From assembly GCA_034519515.1 (NCBI GenBank), contig JAXHOK010000042.1, forward strand, positions 62,001 through 126,000: 64,000 nucleotides of DNA, written 5' to 3'. Origin of the DNA: Arcicella sp034519515 (GTDB lineage Bacteria; Bacteroidota; Bacteroidia; Cytophagales; Spirosomataceae). Both the position numbers and the translations under genes were made by a program. Positions 25,702 to 35,600 of the stretch are shown here, one piece after another (the first letter of the stretch is position 1; every line of letters begins with the position of its first letter). The notes below the pieces were generated by a model that was given only the letters and a program-made list of their open reading frames with translations, did no database searches and was not told the DNA's origin.

Positions 25702-26823
25702 CTACAAAAACAAATCGCTCGCAATTCTATCGGCAAATAATTTTCCTTTGTAGGTCAATAAAAATGTATCATTTTCAATCATCAAAAACCCTTCCCGAAT
25801 TTGTTTTTCTAATTCAAAGGCATTTTGTTTCTGAAATAAATTATTCGACAACTCATTGATTTTATGAATATTACACCCCCATTTCGTTCGTAAACCCGTC
25901 AAGAGATATTCGTTTACTTGGTCTTCAAAGGTAAGAACCTCTATTTCTGCGGGTACTATATTTTGCTGTAATGCCTTTACATATTTGGCATTATTGGGAA
26001 CATTATATTGCCGACTATTCTGATTAAAACTGTGTGCTGATGGACCAATTCCTAAATATTGTTTCTGTTGCCAATAACTGGTATTGTGTCTGGAATGACT
26101 TTCGTTTTTGGCGAAGCTACAAATCTCATATTGTTCAAAACCACTTTGCGTTAAATGATTAACCAACATATCAAACTGCGTAGCTGAAAATTCATCATCA
26201 ATGGTTTGTATTTTCCCTTGTTTTAGCCATTTTCCAAAAACGGTTTTTGGCTCAATCGTTAGGCAATAGGCGGAAATATGTTTGAGATTTAGGTCGGTGG
26301 CTTTTTGTAAGTCAAGTCTTAGAATATCGTGATTGTCAGCGGGGATAGCATAAATTAAATCAATCGTAATATTATCAATACCAGCATCTTGTGAGGTTTT
26401 TACGCAAGTTTCGGCTTCTTGGGAAGTATGAATTCGGTTGAGACTTTTCAGGTGTGGTTCATGAAAAGATTGAATCCCGATACTCAAACGATTAATATTG
26501 GATTTTTTGAATAATTGCAGTTTCTCTTTTGTCAAATCGTCAGGATTGGCTTCAAGGGTAATTTCAATGTCTGGACGGAGGGTGAAGTGTTTAGAAATAG
26601 TCTCGAAAATCAAAGCAAAATCTTCCTCTTCCAACAGTGAGGGCGTTCCTCCGCCAAAATAAATAGTTTCAAGATTTTTGTTTTGCAGATAGTCTTTTTG
26701 TAAAGTAATTTCATGGCAAATTGCTTGCACAATTTCGGCTTTAGCCTTTAAGGAAGTGCTAAAATGAAAGTCGCAATAATGACAAGCCTGACGGCAAAAG
26801 GGTATGTGGAGGTAAAGGTGCAT
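25702..26823 (-). CDS. hemW: HemW-type radical SAM haem chaperone
   Basis: A 373-residue protein of the coproporphyrinogen-III-oxidase-like radical SAM family. The cluster cysteines are C10, C14 and C17 in IPFCRQACHYCDF, followed by TIYFGGGTPSLL and SIGIQSFHEPHLKSLNR. The three-Cys spacing and the length of about 375 residues fit HemW, which binds haem, rather than true HemN, which is longer and has an extra N-terminal part. Its ATG overlaps the TAA of the M16 peptidase gene by one base (TAATG), so the two are translationally coupled. Confidence 0.9.
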   Translation of the reverse strand: MHLYLHIPFCRQACHYCDFHFSTSLKAKAEIVQAICHEITLQKDYLQNKNLETIYFGGGTPSLLEEEDFALIFETISKHFTLRPDIEITLEANPDDLTKEKLQLFKKSNINRLSIGIQSFHEPHLKSLNRIHTSQEAETCVKTSQDAGIDNITIDLIYAIPADNHDILRLDLQKATDLNLKHISAYCLTIEPKTVFGKWLKQGKIQTIDDEFSATQFDMLVNHLTQSGFEQYEICSFAKNESHSRHNTSYWQQKQYLGIGPSAHSFNQNSRQYNVPNNAKYVKALQQNIVPAEIEVLTFEDQVNEYLLTGLRTKWGCNIHKINELSNNLFQKQNAFELEKQIREGFLMIENDTFLLTYKGKLFADRIASDLFL

Positions 26824-28055
26824 TACTCTGGTAAATAGGTCAAAAAGCTCAAATCACTTTCCACAAACATTTCATTCGCCAAATCTTGCAATTGCGTAGC
26901 GGAAACGGCTTTTATTTGGTCAAAAAGGTATTCTAAGGTATCAATTCTGCCAATATCCAACAGACTTTTTGCCATCATCAACATAAAACTCATGTTACTC
27001 TCCTCTGACATTGCCATTTGTCCCATCAATTGTTCTTTGATATTGATGAGTTGCGTTTTGGTCAATGATACTTCTCGCAACTTTTGTAATTCTCTCAAAA
27101 TCAAAGCATTAACTTTACCCAAACGCTTCACTTCGGTTGCATACGCAATGCTCCAATAGCCCGTGTCGATGAATGGCGTATAGCCCGCATCAATGGCATA
27201 AACCAATCCGTTACGTTCTCGGACGGCTAAATTGAGCCTTGAATTCATGCCAAAACCTCCCAAAAGATTGACCAACATAAAAAACGGTAAACGTTTATCG
27301 TGCGAAAGCGGATAAGCAGTTCGCCCGATGGAAACGTGTGCCTGTGTAATCTGGCGGCTATTTTGCAGATTTTGAGGCAGATAACCCGTTGGGGCAATTC
27401 TGATTAAATCTGAACGTTTGGCGGGAATATCTTTCAAGAATTTTTCAGCTAACTTTAATACTTTTTTGAAAGGAATATTTCCGATAGATGAGAATATAAC
27501 TCTTTCAGTATCAAGATTTTCGGAGATAAAATCGGCTAAATCTTTTCTTGTAAAATTAGATACACTTTCTTGATTGCCGAGGGTATTTTTGCCTAATTGA
27601 TGATTGGCAAAAATAAGTTCGTCAAAATCGTCTTGAAGGGCATCTTCGGGCGAGTCGTGATACATCGCCATTTCTTCCAAAATTACGCCACGTTCACGTT
27701 CTACTTGCTTTTCGGGAAAGGTAGAATTGAAGGTAATATCCGACAGCAGTTCCAAGGCACGCTCGTAATGGGGCGTGAGAACGGAGGCATGAAAACAGAT
27801 TTTTTCTTTGGTAGTGTATGCGTTCAATTCACCCCCAACTACCTCCAATCGGTTAATAATCTGTAAGGAAGTGCGTTTTTGAGTACCTTTAAAAGCCATG
27901 TGTTCCCAAAAGTGAGCGAGTCCCTGTTGATGTGGTTTTTCATCACGGCTGCCCATATCGAGCATAATGCCAATGTGCGAAATAGCGGTATGTGTAACCT
28001 GCCGATGTACGATTCTGATTCCGTTTGGCAGGGTATATTGATAAATTGATTCCAT
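26823..28055 (-). CDS. M16-family zinc peptidase
   Basis: A processing-protease-like protein of 410 residues. From the Met at 28055 (MESIYQYTLPNGIRIV) the inverted zinc motif is H48-F-W-E51-H52, followed downstream by the third-ligand helix ERERGVILEEMAMYHDSPED. It has one active and one inactive M16 half, as in mitochondrial-processing-peptidase beta-like PqqL/YmxG proteins. The longer frame to 28091 adds an unusual leader and is less likely. No signal peptide is evident, so it is probably cytoplasmic. hemW follows with TAATG coupling. Confidence 0.9.
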   Translation of the reverse strand: MESIYQYTLPNGIRIVHRQVTHTAISHIGIMLDMGSRDEKPHQQGLAHFWEHMAFKGTQKRTSLQIINRLEVVGGELNAYTTKEKICFHASVLTPHYERALELLSDITFNSTFPEKQVERERGVILEEMAMYHDSPEDALQDDFDELIFANHQLGKNTLGNQESVSNFTRKDLADFISENLDTERVIFSSIGNIPFKKVLKLAEKFLKDIPAKRSDLIRIAPTGYLPQNLQNSRQITQAHVSIGRTAYPLSHDKRLPFFMLVNLLGGFGMNSRLNLAVRERNGLVYAIDAGYTPFIDTGYWSIAYATEVKRLGKVNALILRELQKLREVSLTKTQLINIKEQLMGQMAMSEESNMSFMLMMAKSLLDIGRIDTLEYLFDQIKAVSATQLQDLANEMFVESDLSFLTYLPE

Positions 28056-28152
28056 TAATAAGTAAACACAATTTTGGGCGATTTTGCTCAAAATTCAAGA
28101 GATGAATACAAAAATAGTTAATTTTGATGGGTTAATTGATTTAGGAAAAGTA

Positions 28153-29238
28153 ATGAAAATAGGTTTCGATGCCAAAAGGGCATTCCATAATAATACAGGT
28201 TTAGGAAATTATAGTCGCTTTATTATTGAGGCATTGTTAAAATATGTTCCTCAGAATGAATGCTTTGCCTATACTCCTAAATTATCAAAAAGAGATTTAG
28301 GCATAAAAACAATCTTGCCTAAAAATAAATTCCTTTGGCGTACTTGGTTGATTAAGAATAATTTACAACGTGATTCCATCCAAATTTACCACGGATTAAG
28401 CAATGAATTGCCTTTCGGAAAAATACCCAATGGTATCAAAACCGTTGTTACAATTCATGACTTAATTTTTGAACGATACCCTCGTTTATATCCTTTTTTT
28501 GATACCTTAATTTATAAAATAAAATTCCGATATGCCTGTCGAAATGCGGATATTATTATTGCCGTCAGCGAGCAAACTAAACGGGATATTATTGAATTTT
28601 ACGGAACAAATCCTGATAAAATAAAAGTTATTTACCAAGATTGTGATAAGGCTTTTCAAGTAAAACTTAGTTCCGAAAAAGTTAAAGAAGTTACTGAGCA
28701 ATATGAAATTAAAAAGAAATATATTCTCTCGGTAGGGTCAATTATTGAACGTAAAAATCAGGCAAATTTGGTGGCAGCATTTCATCAATTAAATCTTAGT
28801 AATTATCAGTTGGTTTTGGTGGGTGGGCGTTCAAAATATCAAGAACAGATTGAAAAATATATCAAAGGAAATAATATTCCGAATGTGAATATCTTGAATA
28901 AAGTGCCTTTCCAAGACCTACCAGCCCTTTATCAGGGTGCATCGTTGTTTGTTTATCCATCTTTTTTTGAGGGTTTCGGCATTCCCATCGTAGAGGCTCT
29001 GCATTCGGGTGTGCCAGTGGTGGCGGCTACGGGGTCTTGCTTGGAAGAAGCTGGTGGAGCAGGAGCATTATACGCAAATCCTGATAATATTGATGATTTA
29101 GCGGATAAGATGATAACCGTTTTAGCGAATAAAGATTTACAAAAACAATTGATTCAAGCAGGTCAAAAGCACGTTCAGCAGTTTGGGGCGGAGAGGATTG
29201 CGGGACGATTGAATGAGATTTATCAGGAATTAATATAA
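28153..29238 (+). CDS. GT4-family glycosyltransferase
   Basis: A 361-residue GT-B enzyme: MKIGFDAKRAFHNNTGLGNYSRFI at the N-terminus and the donor-site motif YPSFFEGFGIPIVEALHSGVPVVAA (E-x7-E) in the second domain. The frame is open to 28084, but the ATG at 28153 has AGGAAAAG just before it and gives the family N-terminus. It is divergent from the M16 gene. Such enzymes build surface polysaccharides or glycolipids from nucleotide sugars at the inner membrane. Confidence 0.88.
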   Translation: MKIGFDAKRAFHNNTGLGNYSRFIIEALLKYVPQNECFAYTPKLSKRDLGIKTILPKNKFLWRTWLIKNNLQRDSIQIYHGLSNELPFGKIPNGIKTVVTIHDLIFERYPRLYPFFDTLIYKIKFRYACRNADIIIAVSEQTKRDIIEFYGTNPDKIKVIYQDCDKAFQVKLSSEKVKEVTEQYEIKKKYILSVGSIIERKNQANLVAAFHQLNLSNYQLVLVGGRSKYQEQIEKYIKGNNIPNVNILNKVPFQDLPALYQGASLFVYPSFFEGFGIPIVEALHSGVPVVAATGSCLEEAGGAGALYANPDNIDDLADKMITVLANKDLQKQLIQAGQKHVQQFGAERIAGRLNEIYQELI

Positions 29239-29241
29239 AAC

Positions 29242-29299
29242 GTAGCACGGGAATCTTTCCCGTGGTTTAGACACTTCACGGGAAGGATTCCCGTGCTAC
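29242..29299. repeat. 23-bp inverted repeat (GTAGCACGGGAATC type)
   Basis: Arms 29242-29264 and 29277-29299 match at 22 of 23 positions, and each arm is itself a palindrome around CACGGGAA and TTCCCGTG. It fills the gap between two co-directional genes and ends 5 bp before the methyltransferase ATG. Confidence 0.8.
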
Positions 29300-29304
29300 A
29301 TAAT

Positions 29305-29961
29305 ATGGACTTTTTACCCAAAAACGTCAACGATTATTCCGAAAATCATACCTCACCCGAGAGTGATTTATTGGCAAAACTCAACCGTGAAACGCACGCT
29401 AAAGTTCTGCAAGCCAGAATGTTGTCGGGGCATTTACAAGGGCGAGTTTTAGCGATGTTTTCACAAATGATGCGTCCCGAGCGAATCCTCGAAATCGGGA
29501 CTTATACGGGTTATTCGGCTCTTTGTTTGGCGGAAGGTTTAACAGAAAATGGCAAAATTATCACCGTTGATGTTAATGAAGAATTAGAAGATTTTACTCG
29601 TGGATTTTTCAATGAATCAGCTTTTGCGGATAAAATTGATTACAGAATTGGTGATGCCGCTGAGGTTATCCCAACGCTTGACGAAACCTTCGATTTGGTC
29701 TTTATTGATGCCGACAAAATGAACAGTCAAAAATATTATGACTTGGTTTTTGATAAAGTAAGAATTGGTGGATATATTATTTCCGATAATGTGCTTTGGA
29801 GTGGCAAAGTTGCTGATATTCAAGCAGGTAAGAAAATTGACCGAGATACCCAAAACCTATTAGACTTTAATAAAATGTGCCACGATGACCCCAGAACTGA
29901 AAACCTTTTGATGCCAATTCGGGATGGGTTAATGATTTGTAGAAAAATAATTGGGGATTAG
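29305..29961 (+). CDS. O-methyltransferase (CCoAMT-like)
   Basis: A 218-residue SAM-dependent O-methyltransferase. SAM motifs are ILEIGTYTGYSALCLAEGL and KIITVDVNEELEDF; metal-binding residues lie in FDLVFIDADKMNSQKYYDL and IISDNVLWSGKV. This is the catechol/caffeoyl-CoA type that needs a divalent cation. An upstream GTG-containing frame begins inside the hairpin repeat, so the ATG at 29305 was chosen. The natural substrate is unknown. Confidence 0.9.
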   Translation: MDFLPKNVNDYSENHTSPESDLLAKLNRETHAKVLQARMLSGHLQGRVLAMFSQMMRPERILEIGTYTGYSALCLAEGLTENGKIITVDVNEELEDFTRGFFNESAFADKIDYRIGDAAEVIPTLDETFDLVFIDADKMNSQKYYDLVFDKVRIGGYIISDNVLWSGKVADIQAGKKIDRDTQNLLDFNKMCHDDPRTENLLMPIRDGLMICRKIIGD

Positions 29962-29962
29962 T

Positions 29963-30093
29963 ACACTGTTTAATAAGTTTTTTCAACTTCCCGAAAGTAG
30001 AAAAAACTTTCGGGAAGTGCCCCCCTCAACTACTTCCCGAAAGTTCTTTCTACTTTCGGGAAGTTCTAATCCAAAAAACTAATTAAACAGTGT
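29963..30093. repeat. Nested inverted-repeat element with terminal repeats
   Basis: Terminal repeats of 21 bp (29963-29983 and 30073-30093, beginning ACACTGTTTAA, one mismatch) enclose a second inverted repeat of 34 bp (29985-30018 and 30032-30065, one mismatch). Each arm of this is itself a hairpin of CTTCCCGAAAGT and ACTTTCGGGAAG. It begins two bases after the methyltransferase stop. The terminal-repeat layout looks like a small MITE, but there is no clear target duplication. Confidence 0.75.
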
Positions 30094-30133
30094 AATTAGT
30101 TTTTACACTTTCTAAAATAATGATTAATAGTTG

Positions 30134-30197
30134 TTCCGTCTGACTATCGTCTGACTGCTTATAACCTCCACAGCAGTCAGACGATAGTCAGACGGAA
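30134..30197. repeat. Perfect 26-bp inverted repeat
   Basis: Arms 30134-30159 and 30172-30197 match perfectly, and each arm holds two copies of GTCTGAC separated by TATC. It is the second palindromic element in a 360-bp spacer that otherwise contains no gene. The rest of the spacer (30198-30321) holds short CTCATAACTC-like words and the promoter region of the LysM protein. Confidence 0.8.
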
Positions 30198-30321
30198 ATT
30201 TTTCAAAACTGGCACGGCTTTTGTCAAAGTAGTTTCAAGAGAATAAGTTTTGAATGATTGAACGGTAAAACTCCGCACTCAAAACTCATAACTCGAAATT
30301 CAAATAATCCATACCAGTAAA

Positions 30322-32052
30322 ATGAAAAATCCGCCAATGATTCATCTTACTGTGCTACTATTGTTTTTCAAGACATTTTTTACAGTAGCCCAGTCAAATC
30401 CAGTTCCCGAAACCGTTGAGTTTGCGGGCATCAATGTGTCCATTTCCAAAGAGGCACAAACACTCATCCAAAACGATATTAAGACCCTCACGAGCAATCG
30501 GACGTACTTGAATGCCAAGTTAGACCGTGTAGCTTTGTATTTTCCCATCATCGAAACCATGCTGGCAACCGAGGGAATTCCAGATGATTTCAAATATTTG
30601 TCTATTCAAGAATCTGGCTTACTGCCCGATGCCGTTTCCAAATCTAATGCCGTTGGTTTCTGGCAATTTAAGCGTGAAACTGCGATGGAATTTGGGCTTC
30701 GGGTGGACGAACAAATTGACGAACGCAAGAATATCCACGCCTCCACACGAGCAGCCTGTCTATACATGAAGCGAAATAATTTGGTGTTAAATAATTGGAT
30801 TTCGAGCCTTAATTCATACCGTACTGGTTTGAGTAATGTCTATAAATTTATCGCCAAAGAATGGTATGGTTCAAAGGACATTACCGTTACTAACAAAACT
30901 GATTTTTACGTGCTGAGAGCCATTGCTCACAAGTTAGTTTTTGAAAAAGAAATACCAAAATATCGCCCAAATGATATTACATTCTTTGAGTATTCTTATA
31001 ATTCTGGAAAATCTATGCCATTCATTGCCAAAGAGTTAGGTGTTTCAGAAGATGATTTATGGAAATATAATCGTTGGATGGCAAGTTCAATTGTTCCCGA
31101 TGATAAACCTTATACAATGGTGGTGGCAGTTTCTGAAAACGAAATGGAAGCTATGAAAGAAAAGGTGCTTACACTCAACGGAAAAGTAGATTTATTTACC
31201 GAAGATTTGGGTTTTCCCGTTCTGACCAGAATTACACCAAAAACAAAAAATAAAAACGTTCCGATTTTTTACAATATCAACAACAAAGCGGGCATTCAAG
31301 CCCAACTGGGGGATGATGTGGAATCTATCTGTGCCAGAGCTGATTTTGACGTGGAGAAATTCGTAAAATACAATGATTTGACAGAAGGTTTAGACACTAA
31401 AATTACACCAAATGAGGTTTATTATTTAGAGAGAAAAGAAAAGAAAGCTCCCGTTCCTTTCCATACCATTACTAATGCCACAGAGCAAAATCTTTGGAAA
31501 GTATCGCAGATGTACGGAATTTGTTTAGATAAGCTACTGAAATACAATCGCTTAGATGCTCCACAGCGTTTGGTGGATGGACGGGTTTTGTGGTTGTCAA
31601 AAACTCGCCCTTCGAGTAGCCCAGTGGAAATAATTAATGTCCCAGCCGCAAAACCAATTATTCAAAAACCCACTGAAACCGTGCAGGTTAGCAAAACCGT
31701 TACGCAAGCAACGGAAGGCGTAAAAGTAGTAGATTTAACTTTATCCGAGATTCCAAAAGAAGTTGCCGTTGCACAGACCTCCACACAAGAAGAAACAGGA
31801 ACATTTACTATCAATGAAGAATTTAAACCCAACATTCCAGTACAAATTCATCAAGTAAAAGACTATACGCACACCGTTACGAGTGGTGAAAATTATTTCA
31901 GTATTGCCCGTAAGTATAATATCTCGGTAAACGATTTATGGACTTGGAACAAACTTACGAAGGAAAATAAATTAGGAATTGGCAAGAAATTATTGATAAA
32001 ATTCGGACATTATTATATACCCAATAATGGAATGTTGGCTCAGGGGAAATAA
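30322..32052 (+). CDS. LysM-containing lytic transglycosylase (MltD-like)
   Basis: A 576-residue exported protein (signal IHLTVLLLFFKTFFTVAQS). The SLT domain has EGIPDDFKYLSIQESGLLPDAVSKSNAVGFWQFKRETA, with the catalytic Glu near residue 97. Degenerate LysM-like repeats follow, and one clear LysM lies at the C-terminus (HTVTSGENYFSIARKYNISVNDLWTWNKL). It cleaves peptidoglycan glycan strands in the periplasm. It is a paralogue of the 816-residue protein at 49464-51914, with the same domain order and long colinear similarity. A terminator follows. Confidence 0.87.
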   Translation: MKNPPMIHLTVLLLFFKTFFTVAQSNPVPETVEFAGINVSISKEAQTLIQNDIKTLTSNRTYLNAKLDRVALYFPIIETMLATEGIPDDFKYLSIQESGLLPDAVSKSNAVGFWQFKRETAMEFGLRVDEQIDERKNIHASTRAACLYMKRNNLVLNNWISSLNSYRTGLSNVYKFIAKEWYGSKDITVTNKTDFYVLRAIAHKLVFEKEIPKYRPNDITFFEYSYNSGKSMPFIAKELGVSEDDLWKYNRWMASSIVPDDKPYTMVVAVSENEMEAMKEKVLTLNGKVDLFTEDLGFPVLTRITPKTKNKNVPIFYNINNKAGIQAQLGDDVESICARADFDVEKFVKYNDLTEGLDTKITPNEVYYLERKEKKAPVPFHTITNATEQNLWKVSQMYGICLDKLLKYNRLDAPQRLVDGRVLWLSKTRPSSSPVEIINVPAAKPIIQKPTETVQVSKTVTQATEGVKVVDLTLSEIPKEVAVAQTSTQEETGTFTINEEFKPNIPVQIHQVKDYTHTVTSGENYFSIARKYNISVNDLWTWNKLTKENKLGIGKKLLIKFGHYYIPNNGMLAQGK

Positions 32053-32070
32053 ATAAAAATTACTGATAAA

Positions 32071-32122
32071 GAGCATACAAAACCTCTCGAAATTAACTTT
32101 TCGAGAGGTTTTTTGTATGCTC
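32071..32122 (+). terminator. Intrinsic terminator after LysM transglycosylase
   Basis: GAGCATACAAAACCTCTCGA pairs with TCGAGAGGTTTTTTGTATGCTC around a 10-nt loop, and a T-run lies inside the descending arm. It is 19 bp downstream of the stop. Confidence 0.85.
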
Positions 32123-32168
32123 CATAATTTAACATTTGCCTAAAAAATTAATAATATTAGAAAACATT

Positions 32169-32303
32169 TTGGTTCTCTGACAGTTTTTGTGGAATGAGTA
32201 AACCTATAAGGTTTTTAAAACCTTATAGGTTTGATTATCAGGAATTTATGTGGAATTATGTTGCTAAAAACTATTAGCTCCACAAAAACTGTCAGAGAAC
32301 CAA
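32169..32303. repeat. 135-bp nested palindromic element
   Basis: Outer arms of 25 bp (32169-32193, 32279-32303) match perfectly and begin TTGGTTCTCTGACAG. Inside them is a second hairpin, AAACCTATAAGGTTTTT at 32200-32216 with its complement at 32217-32232. It looks like a miniature element with one palindrome inserted in another. No coding frame. Confidence 0.8.
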
Positions 32304-32650
32304 CATTTTTGTGTAACCAATTCTTTAAACTTGCATTTGCCATTTCAAAGCAATTATAATTAACAGTTTGACCTCCAAAGCCTTGAATTATAAATTATCT
32401 TTTATTATTGCATTATTTTAATAATTTTTTATATAATTTTATTATTAGAAAATTACGCAATTACTTTAATTATATTACCTGTATCAGGGAGCAACCGATT
32501 AATAGACTGACTGTGCGACCCAATCTGAATTCAAAAATAATGGGCATAGTATTTTTAAACAGTCCTTAACCGTTGATAATTTGCTATTTATGTGTCGAAT
32601 TTCTTAATATATTATTTTCAATTTTACTAAACATTCTAATTAATCTAAAC
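32304..32650. other. AT-rich leader region of the SusC gene
   Basis: About 350 bp without a gene between the palindromic element and the SusC ATG. It holds long A/T runs and a moderately GC-rich patch (CAGGGAGCAACCGATTAATAG near 32490). A long 5' untranslated region is likely. I see no clear promoter consensus and no known riboswitch. Confidence 0.4.
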
Positions 32651-35600
32651 ATGAGAACAAAAATTTACCACAAACGGAAAGACTTATTATTTCTGTTATC
32701 ATTTTTATTGTTTGGTTGGAACACACTCGCCCAAGACCGAAGAGTTAGCGGACAGGTTTCCAGCTCTGGCGACGGGCAGGGAATTCCTGGGGCAAGTATT
32801 GCCATCAAAGGTAGTAATGTTGGAACAACAACCGATGGGCAAGGCAAGTTTTCGATTGCCGTCAAAGATGCGAGTTCTATTTTGGTTATTTCGTCAGTCG
32901 GATTTGCTAAAAAAGAAGTAACTGTCGGTAGTCAATCAACGATTAATGTGAGTCTAATTGAAGATGTTAGTTCATTAGATGAGGTTGTCGTTACAGGTTA
33001 TGGCTCTCAGTCTAAGAAAGATATTACAGGAGCCGTTGCCGTTTTGGACAGTAAAAAACTCCTGAATGTACCTGCCGCCAACTTAGGGCAAGCCATGCAG
33101 GGAAAAATTACGGGGGTAACTGTTGGAAATGATAATAGCCCAGGCGGGGGTGTTTCAGTTCGTATTCGTGGTTTCGGAACAATCAATGATAATTCGCCAT
33201 TGTATGTGATTGACGGTGTGCCAACCAAAGGAAACCTCAGCACCATCAATACCAACGATATTGAATCTATGCAAGTATTGAAAGATGCTTCGGCAGCTTC
33301 AATTTACGGTTCACGGGCTGGAAATGGTGTGGTGATTATTACTACGAAAAGGGGAAAAGGTGGGAAACCAAAATTCTCGTATGAAGGATATGTGGGAAGC
33401 CAAGCTCCTGGAAAATTATTAGATTTATTGAATCCTGACGAATATCTCAACTTTTTTTGGGAAGGCAGAACCCGTGCTGCTAACGAAACTGGATTGGTTG
33501 ATGGCAGATTACCCGCCAATCCAATCAATCCAAATATTCCATTTTTTGGTGGGCAAACTGCTACGCCAAGTTACCCCGATTTTTACGCTTTACCAGTAGG
33601 TCGTATGTTAAACGGTGACCCCAGAGCTAACCCAGATTTATACAATCTCAACAACCGATATTTGATTACGCAAGTAAACAAAACGGGTGGTGGAACAAAC
33701 TGGTTAGACGAAATTTTCAATCCAGCATCCATCCAAAATCATCAGATTGGCGTTTCGGGAGCATCTGAAAGTTCACGTTATGCCATCGGAATGAACTATT
33801 TTGACCAACAGGGCATCATGCAATACACCAGTTTCAAGCGTTATTCGTTGCGTGCTAATACAGAATTTAGCGTTTCCAAGAAAATCCGTATTGGTGAAAA
33901 TATGCAAGTCGCTTACGGTGAGCGTGTTGGACAAACTAACGGCAATCAAAGTGAAAGCAATCCTGTTTCTTTTGCTTACAGAATGCAACCATACATTCCT
34001 GTATATGACATCAAGGGCTATTTTGCAGGAACAGCGGGTGACCCTGCGTTGAGTAACTCACGAAATCCGATTGCGGAATTATTCCGTAATAAAGATAACA
34101 AAGGCAAAGAAATTCGTTTGTTTGGAAATATGTATGCCGAGGCTGATATTTTGAAAGGTTTGACCTTGAAAACCAGTTTTGGGGTTGATTACACTTTATT
34201 TAACCAACGTATTTATCGTGCCAACGACCCCGAATCTGCCGAGGCTTTGGGTACAAACTCATTGTCAGCCAATAACAGCTATGATTGGACATGGACTTGG
34301 TATAATACCGCAACATACAGCACAACCATTGCCAATCGTCATAAAATCAACTTTATTGTTGGAACGGAATCAATTAGAAGTTATTTTGAATCACTCGTTG
34401 CAGGACGAACAGGTTTTGTTTCTGATGATTTAGCTAATCGTTATTTGAATGCTGGTAGTAAAGAAATCACCAATTCAAATACGGCTGGAGAATGGAGTTT
34501 AGCTTCTGAGTTCGGAAAGGTAAACTATATTTTTGACGATAAATACTTGTTAGATTTAACCCTTCGTCGTGATCGTTCTTCTCGTTTTGCCAAGGATTTC
34601 AGGGTGGCAATTTTCCCCGCAGCAAGTGTGGGTTGGGTTTTGAGTAAGGAACGATTTATGCAAAACTTGCCAGCTGTGAGCTTTCTAAAATTACGTTTTG
34701 GATGGGGACAAACGGGTAATCAAGAGATTGGTAATTACAATGCTTTCTCAACATTCGGCTCAGCACCCGAGAATTCATTTTATAACCTAACTGGTTCAGT
34801 ATCATCACCTACGCAAGGATATGAATTGACTCAATTTGGAAATTCAACGGCGAAATGGGAAACCACAACCTCTTCAAACATGGGCTTAGATGCTCGTTTC
34901 TTGAAGGATAAATTGAGCGTTTCTTTGGATGTTTTTAGTCGTACAACGTCTGATATGTTATTCCCAGTTGAAGTGCAATTCTCTCAGGGAGTTGCCACTG
35001 CTCCTTTCCGTAATATTGGAGAAATGGTTAATCGTGGTGTTGAATTAGGAATAAATTATGACGGAAAAGCGGGTAAAGACTTTGGATATAGCCTTGGGGT
35101 GGTTTTCTCAACGTATCGCAATGAAGTAACCCGCACCAACGGGAATCCAGCCACTTTATATCCTGGTTTCACAAACCTCCGCTTACCAACGGGTACGGTT
35201 TCTTACACCCAACAAGGTCGCCCAATTTCATCATTTTATGGTTTAACGATTGATGGTATTTTCCAAACCGATAAAGAAGCCTCAGAATATTTGCCACAAT
35301 TTGGTAGAGCGTATAACAAAGCGGGTTTCTTCAAGTTTAAGGATACCAACGGTGATGGTAAAATAGATGATAATGACATTGGTTTCATCGGAAGTCCGCA
35401 CCCAGATTTTAACTTGGGAATAAATTTAGGATTTACCTATAAAAACTTCCAATTAGATTTGATGGGACAAGGCGTTTTTGGCAACAAAATTTTCAATTAT
35501 GTGCGTTATTGGACAGATTTTCCAACTTTTGCGGGTAATCGTAGTCGTGATGCTTTTGAAAATTCGTGGAGACCTGGCAAAACTGATGCAACCCTTGCCG

